Of a stretch of 64,000 nucleotides of DNA, positions 59,008 through 64,000 are shown in pieces. The stretch is from Punica granatum (lineage: Eukaryota; Streptophyta; Magnoliopsida; Myrtales; Lythraceae): assembly GCF_007655135.1 (NCBI RefSeq), contig NC_045129.1, forward strand, positions 33,233,122 through 33,297,121. Direction: 5' to 3'. Every line of letters begins with the position of its first letter. The stretch's first letter is position 1. The notes beneath the pieces are model-generated. The model was not told the origin of the DNA. It did no database searches and was given only the letters and a program-made list of their open reading frames with translations. Both the position numbers and the translations under genes were made by a program.

Positions 59008-62000
59008 TCATTCACTCTTCCCATTCTGTTGAGAGGCAACAAAGTTGCGGACAACCTCAATGGCCAGTTGATGAGCACTCTTGTTCTGCAGAAGTGCAAG
59101 CTCCTCCATTGCCTCGTAAGTCCCCTTATCAGCAAAAAGCTTGAGATTGTATCGTGCTGGCATCTTCACTACTCCATCCCATTTGTCAACCCAATCCTGA
59201 AGTTTCTCGAATCCCTGGAGAAATAACAAAATAAACTCATTCATAATGACAGCCAGAGAATGCTTGAAAGGAACATAGAGTAATTGCTCGCCAAAATTAA
59301 AATATTGAGTTGGATCATACCATGCGGTTTGTGAAATCGCCGAATGATTCTTTCGCTTGTCTCTTTCGTTTCCAGTAATAGAAAAGAGGCTCAAAAACTT
59401 TTTCGAGCTCCTGAACCTTAACCTTGTTCATAAATGTTCTGGCCAAAGTCGTTTGGTTGGGGGTTCCACCAAGCCAAATCTGTTCCATCCACGAAGAAGG
59501 ATTAGGCATCTCTTTCATTCCAGAGGTTTCAGAGACAACAATTTTACCACGAGATCCAAGTGGAAGAAGTACCTGATAGCTGTTGGGACCATCACCAACA
59601 AGTCCGAGTTCAGCCATGTAAGGTCGGGCACAGCCATTAGGGCAACCAGTCACTCTAATTACTACAGACTCATTGTACTTAAGACCAACCTACAACAAAA
59701 ATAGGTATAAATTAGCACATAATTTCATTACCAATAAAATGCGCAAAACAGTTCTTGCTTTAGATGATGGTCATATACCTTCTCGAATACAGCTCGGACC
59801 CTCTTGAGAATATCAGGTATTCCCCGTTCAGCCTCAGTTATTGCGAGTGGGCATAAAGGCAATGCTGGGCAAGCCATGGCAGTTAAATTGAGGGAGTCCA
59901 CATATTTAGGTTCCTACCGACAAGAAACAAAAGAAAGAATTGTGTAAAATATCAGATATTCAGATCCTTTTTGTTCAAATAATATTAGGCTGACAGGTAG
60001 ACGAATCAAAGAAAAGCAAATTTAAGCAATCCATGCAAATCATTCACTGGAAGCAGCTGACTTCCTGAGCAAACTGATAAAATATAAGCACGCTCGAGAA
60101 TTTTCAAGAGACTTAGACTCATCTTACCAGAAGACCACCCTGAGCAAGAGCCTTGGTGATTGGACGCTTCCATGCACTGCGTATATCACACAGGATGAGG
60201 TTCTGGTTCGGTGTTAGACGCACATTGAGATTATACTTCTCAATAACCTCCCTCAATGTCTTCTTCATCTTCCCTCCAATACGGCCATTATCAACATGAA
60301 GCCCATAAAACCAACCACTATCACCCTGCCAAATACACTTCAATACTTAGAAAATAGGAGTAATTGTGCAAAGAAGAAAATAAAACTGAATTCAACTTAG
60401 GACCCAGGGGAACTGCGCTGCCTTTGCATTGACATCGCAAAATTGTGATCAAGCAAAATGAATGCAAACAGTAAACCCGGCTCAGTGAAAGCAACCTGCT
60501 TTTGCCATCCCAGATAGCTTTTGAATTCCCATTCTGGCAAGTCACGTATTGGCTCAAACTTCTTTCCATAGAACTGTTCAACCACGCTTCTAAACTTCTC
60601 GATTCCCCAGGAGTCAACCAAGTATTTCATTCTGCTATACTTACGATCATCTCTTCTCCCATTATCTCTCTGGGTAACAACGATAGCCTTAATTGCGTAC
60701 AAGATATCCTCTTTTGGTACATATCCCAAGGGTGTTGAAAGACGAGGGAAAGTAGTCTCCTGCCTATGTGTTCTTCCCATACCACCACCAACCTGCAAAT
60801 GGAACAACTTTTGAGATACTTCAACGGCCAAAAAAGAGTAAAGCACACTAGGAATGTTTCATCTTACGTATAAGTTGAAGCCTTGAGGCTCTCCATTGTC
60901 ATCTGAGATGACAACAACGCCAATGTCATTAGTGAAGATATCTACTGAGTTATCTGTCGGCACAGTGACAGCAATTTTGAATTTCCTTGGCAAGAATTGA
61001 GTCCCGTATATTGGCTCAGGAGAATCAGGGAAGTTTGTTCCATGGGAATTGTCATTACGAGCCTTCACCACCTCCGGGGGATCTTCCAGCCCGACTTTCT
61101 CTCCATTCACCCACATGTCGAAGTAGAAACCTGACTGGGGAGTGAGAAGAGCAGCAACATTCTCTGCAGTCTGCTGAGCAAACACGTATTCCTTAGTTGT
61201 GTAGGGTGCGGCGGGAGCAAGAACATTGCGATTGAGATCACCACATGCACCAAGGGTCGAACCCATGTTTTTTATTATGGTGCTCATCACAGTCTTGAGG
61301 TTCTGCTTCAAGATGCCATGGAGCTGAAACGTTTGCCTGGTAGTCAAGCGAAGTGTTCCGCTTCCAAACTGGTCTGCAAGATCATCCATGACAAGATAGA
61401 GCTGATTGGGGACATTCCCAAAGGGATTCTTCGTACGAATCATGAACGAGTAGCTCTTTGCGCCACGCTCATCTCTGTTGTACTGCTGATAGCTCCCGTG
61501 AAATTTAATAATCTGGGTAGCAGACTCATTTATGTTGGGGGCATCCGTCAACAACTCCTCATTGAGAGGGTATCTTATGAAATTGCTATGTTCCTTAATT
61601 ATCTCAACCTTGCTCCGCTTCGGCTCAGCTGCAGTCTCAGGCTTTATTGGCTGCATTTAACAGCAAAAGCTATAAAAAAACAAACACCATACACCAACCG
61701 GCAACCATAATCACTGAAGGCACGCTAGCCAGATCTCCAACACGAGAAAATTACAAACAAGCTCTGTTTTTACTGTCCCTTATATTCCTCAAACTGCCAG
61801 AAAACGTGACAAAAGACAATTCAACAAGCTGTGAGGAGTCGAAATCGACATGAGGAGTCGAAATCGACATGAGGGTACATTCCATGCAGAAAGCAACTCC
61901 AACGGTCTTAAAGCGAGGAATTTTTTCTTAGGTCAAAGGAATATATCCAAAAAAACGAAAAACAGGACAAAAAAAAATGCTCAAAGCTTCTTCATTTCTC

Positions 62001-62322
62001 CCTCCACTTTTCAAATTGAGGAAAATTAACGCAGCTCAGATTAAACGTAGCATGCAGAACAGCAGAAAGAACACATTCCCCACATAGATCTCAAAATTCA
62101 GATAAAAAAAAATGACAAACAAAAATTCCGGGGTCAGTGGACAAAGCTCACCGTGGACACAGCCCGGACGACCGACTTCCCGGAAGCAGAGGGGACCGAC
62201 AGGACATTCAGCTGCCGGCCAAGAGCGACCGAACCCGAGGCCTTCAGCCCGTTGAAACTGTGAATCCTGAGCTTGGGATCGCTCGGCACCACGGTGTTAG
62301 CAGCTCCAAGCGACGCCGCCAT
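59008..62322 (-). CDS. SIR: Ferredoxin-sulfite reductase, chloroplast precursor
   Basis: Eight exons (62152-62322, 60868-61650, 60496-60792, 60128-60325, 59779-59913, 59573-59689, 59321-59479, 59008-59214), all phase 0, join to 688 residues. Reduces sulfite to sulfide with six electrons from ferredoxin in the plastid. Residues 1-57 plus a few are transit peptide. Two sulfite/nitrite reductase half-domains follow: [13 protein letters not shown] and [14 protein letters not shown] in the first, GGGMGRTHR and [12 protein letters not shown] in the second. The four Fe4S4/siroheme cysteines are Cys498 and Cys504 (CPALPLC) and Cys544 and Cys548 (CPNGC). The 93-bp intron 59480-59572 has no stop and keeps frame, so it would be read through if unspliced. 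All cofactor residues are present. Convergent with PSBTN. Confidence 0.96.
59480..59572 (-). other. 93-bp stop-free, in-frame intron of SIR
   Basis: The minus strand has donor CAG/GTACTT and acceptor GGAACAG/ATTTGG. Removing it restores [11 protein letters not shown], the family sequence; keeping it adds 31 residues ([13 protein letters not shown]...MEQ) in frame. Confidence 0.85.
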
Positions 62323-62361
62323 AAGGTCTCGTAGCTCCGAATCAGCAACACCGTCCGGACA

Positions 62362-62391
62362 GCGAGAGAGAGAGAGAGAGAGCTAGGGTTT
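62362..62391 (-). promoter_or_regulatory. SIR 5' leader: CT repeat and telo-box
   Basis: On the minus strand AAACCCTAG (62383-62391) is a telo-box, followed by a CT microsatellite (62362-62380), about 40-70 bp before the ATG. Both are common in plant 5' leaders and core promoters. Confidence 0.5.
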
Positions 62392-62460
62392 TACAAACAA
62401 ACTGCCCGGCTAGTAAAGGACGAAGAAGAACTGCAATTTCTCCACGCACAGATATTTTTT

Positions 62461-62461
<1 letters not shown>

Positions 62462-62493
<32 letters not shown>
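62462..62493. repeat. TA microsatellite
   Basis: About 16 TA units upstream of SIR; likely length-polymorphic. Confidence 0.9.
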
Positions 62494-62494
<1 letters not shown>

Positions 62495-63844
62495 GTAGAA
62501 TTTGTTTGTTCGTGCGATTTGAGTGGCAGCGGCTGAAAAGTGTTGGATTATGATACGAAAAAATTTCAGCTTTTTTTTGTCTATTTATTCTGAATTTCTC
62601 TGATTTTTTTATATTTTTATTTGTCGTTCTAACGTGCGCTGTCACGTGCCTGACACACTGTTGTCTTTCCCCTGTTCAGCCTGTTCGGGGTGGTAATTCC
62701 ACTCGAATGTCGTCGCGCGTGGTGGCCACCGCAGAGGAACCGGGTCAAATGAGGAACCGGAGGCGCGTGGGCTGAGTGGGTGGCCGGAGATGCAAAAGGG
62801 AACCTGAAGTTGGCCACTTAGGTACATTGAACCTGGACGGGGTTTGCGACGGACCGCGATCAACTTGGTCTGCGGCTGCTAATTAAATTAATCGCTTCCA
62901 TTGAGGACATTATGTTTTTATTAATTTATTATGGCACATATTATGCCGATTCCTACTAAATTCATGGAATCAAAGGAAAAGAGAAAGTTTGACATGAACT
63001 CTAAATATGCCAATTCAGTCATGTTGTATTCTTATCTATCACGGGGGATTATTACGAATGGTCCTTTCTCACAGTGACCGTCTCCATTATTTAGTAAGAG
63101 AGATAAAGCCGGCCAAAAATTTATATGTTGCATTCGTCCATCGAACGAGTTTTCTAATGAAGTTATGGAACATCTCATAATTTGTAATCATGCTTTTATC
63201 TTCTTGCTCATATCTTAACAATAAGCACAAAAGTTACAAGTTATTCATCATTAAAGTGAATCCTCTACGTGTTCGCGTCGATTAACTCGCTAGTATGACT
63301 TGCAGATGCAATTTCCAGATTTAGTTCATGTAGTGTGGGGACCATCCTAATGTTGATTTCTTTTTTTTTTAAAGAAATGACAGAAAAGGCAAAAAGACAA
63401 GATGTTGCGGGGCGAATGGAGGAAAATATATAACAAGAAATAAGTCCAACAATCAATATGAATTAGTGTAAATAGTTCCGCTGTTATTCGTTTCGATTAA
63501 GATTTTGAATTAGAATTTTATGAATGGATAAAATTTATATTAGATGAATTTTATCCTCTTAGTGGATCGACTTGACTCAAACTGATTAGTTCCGAATATC
63601 ATGATATACAAAAAAATAATAATAATTCAACGAATATCAAAGAGTTTGAGTGCCTATTAAGGGTATATGAACTTTGAGCCTCATGCTTTCATTATTAAGG
63701 GCCATGAAAAAGAGGAATCTCTTTTTCCTTTTCCTTCTTCTTTTTTTTGTCCCCTCTATAAATTAATTTTCCCGTTTGTTGTTTTTTTTTTGTGCTGGAA
63801 GGATTATATAATATGCAATTAATTTCCACTCAACTGTCTATTGC

Positions 63845-63876
63845 ACTAGGTTTTTTTATCCGTGCATCACACGAGA
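63845..63876 (-). mobile_element. Helitron-like 3' end
   Basis: The minus strand reads a CGTG-TGATG-CACG hairpin, an 11-base spacer, then CTAG and T: the textbook spacing of a Helitron 3' terminus. The 5' end would lie beyond the window. Confidence 0.4.
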
Positions 63877-64000
63877 CTTTTACTACAAATATAATTGAAT
63901 TTATCTAATTCAAGCTATACTATTTCAAAAATTTCATAAACATTATTTCTTTTTCCTATGGTATATAATATCTATTAATTATATCAAAATATCTTAAGGA

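Larger units (their letters stand above)
62392..64000. other. SIR promoter flank and AT-rich intergenic DNA
   Basis: No gene seen. 62640-62870 is GC-richer, but frames there are not protein-like. A dispersed-repeat member in inverse orientation lies at about 63535-63610 (CTTAGTGGATCGACTTGACT) and a Helitron-like end at 63845-63876. Confidence 0.6.

Noticed and set aside
59321..59689. Single long SIR exon including the 31 extra codons
   Set aside because: The 31 residues interrupt the conserved SYQ-(V/I)WLGGTPN block and are bounded by good GT and AG sites, so an intron is the better reading.
1..64000. CRISPR array, rRNA genes, bacterial or organellar insertions
   Set aside because: No regularly spaced repeats, no rRNA text, and no plastid or mitochondrial gene order were seen; the window reads as ordinary plant nuclear DNA.

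Overview
This is nuclear DNA of a flowering plant, most likely a core eudicot. Genes have GT-AG introns in AT-rich surroundings. Three encoded proteins carry chloroplast transit peptides: sulfite reductase, the nuclear-encoded photosystem II PsbTn, and a DAD1-like lipase. A complete Angela/BARE-type Ty1/copia retrotransposon is present. The species cannot be fixed from the sequence.

The left two thirds is built from a direct segmental duplication. Copy 1 runs from before base 1 to about 12456 and copy 2 from about 18976 to 42145, with a 6.5 kb unique spacer between them. Each copy holds an apparently intact three-exon DUF604/GT31-like glycosyltransferase gene (3424-5510 and 21236-23296). A convergent RETICULATA-RELATED gene follows in each. 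It is nearly full length in copy 2 (23852-26459, with a damaged exon 3) and reduced to three terminal exons in copy 1. Copy 1 has lost about 3.9 kb and a further 124 bp, and has gained a tRNA-like/inverted-terminus element, a MITE, a promoter duplication and a telomere-repeat-like insert. Copy 2 has gained the 8 kb retrotransposon at 33302-41346. Its empty target site is still visible in copy 1, so the insertion followed the duplication. The spacer holds a W-rich repeat-protein gene that looks 5'-truncated at the duplication edge, plus two broken type I MADS-box fragments facing each other.

The right third starts with a single-exon chloroplast phospholipase A1/DAD1-like lipase (42828-44396, minus). 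A roughly 8 kb gene-poor stretch follows, with two orphan coding-like fragments and several Helitron-like ends. Then comes a gene cluster: a six-exon cinnamoyl-CoA-reductase-like dehydrogenase (52657-56921, plus), nuclear PSBTN (57683-58009, plus) and an eight-exon ferredoxin-sulfite reductase (59008-62322, minus). PSBTN and sulfite reductase converge. The last 1.7 kb has no gene. The genes do not form an obvious shared pathway; several simply act in plastids.
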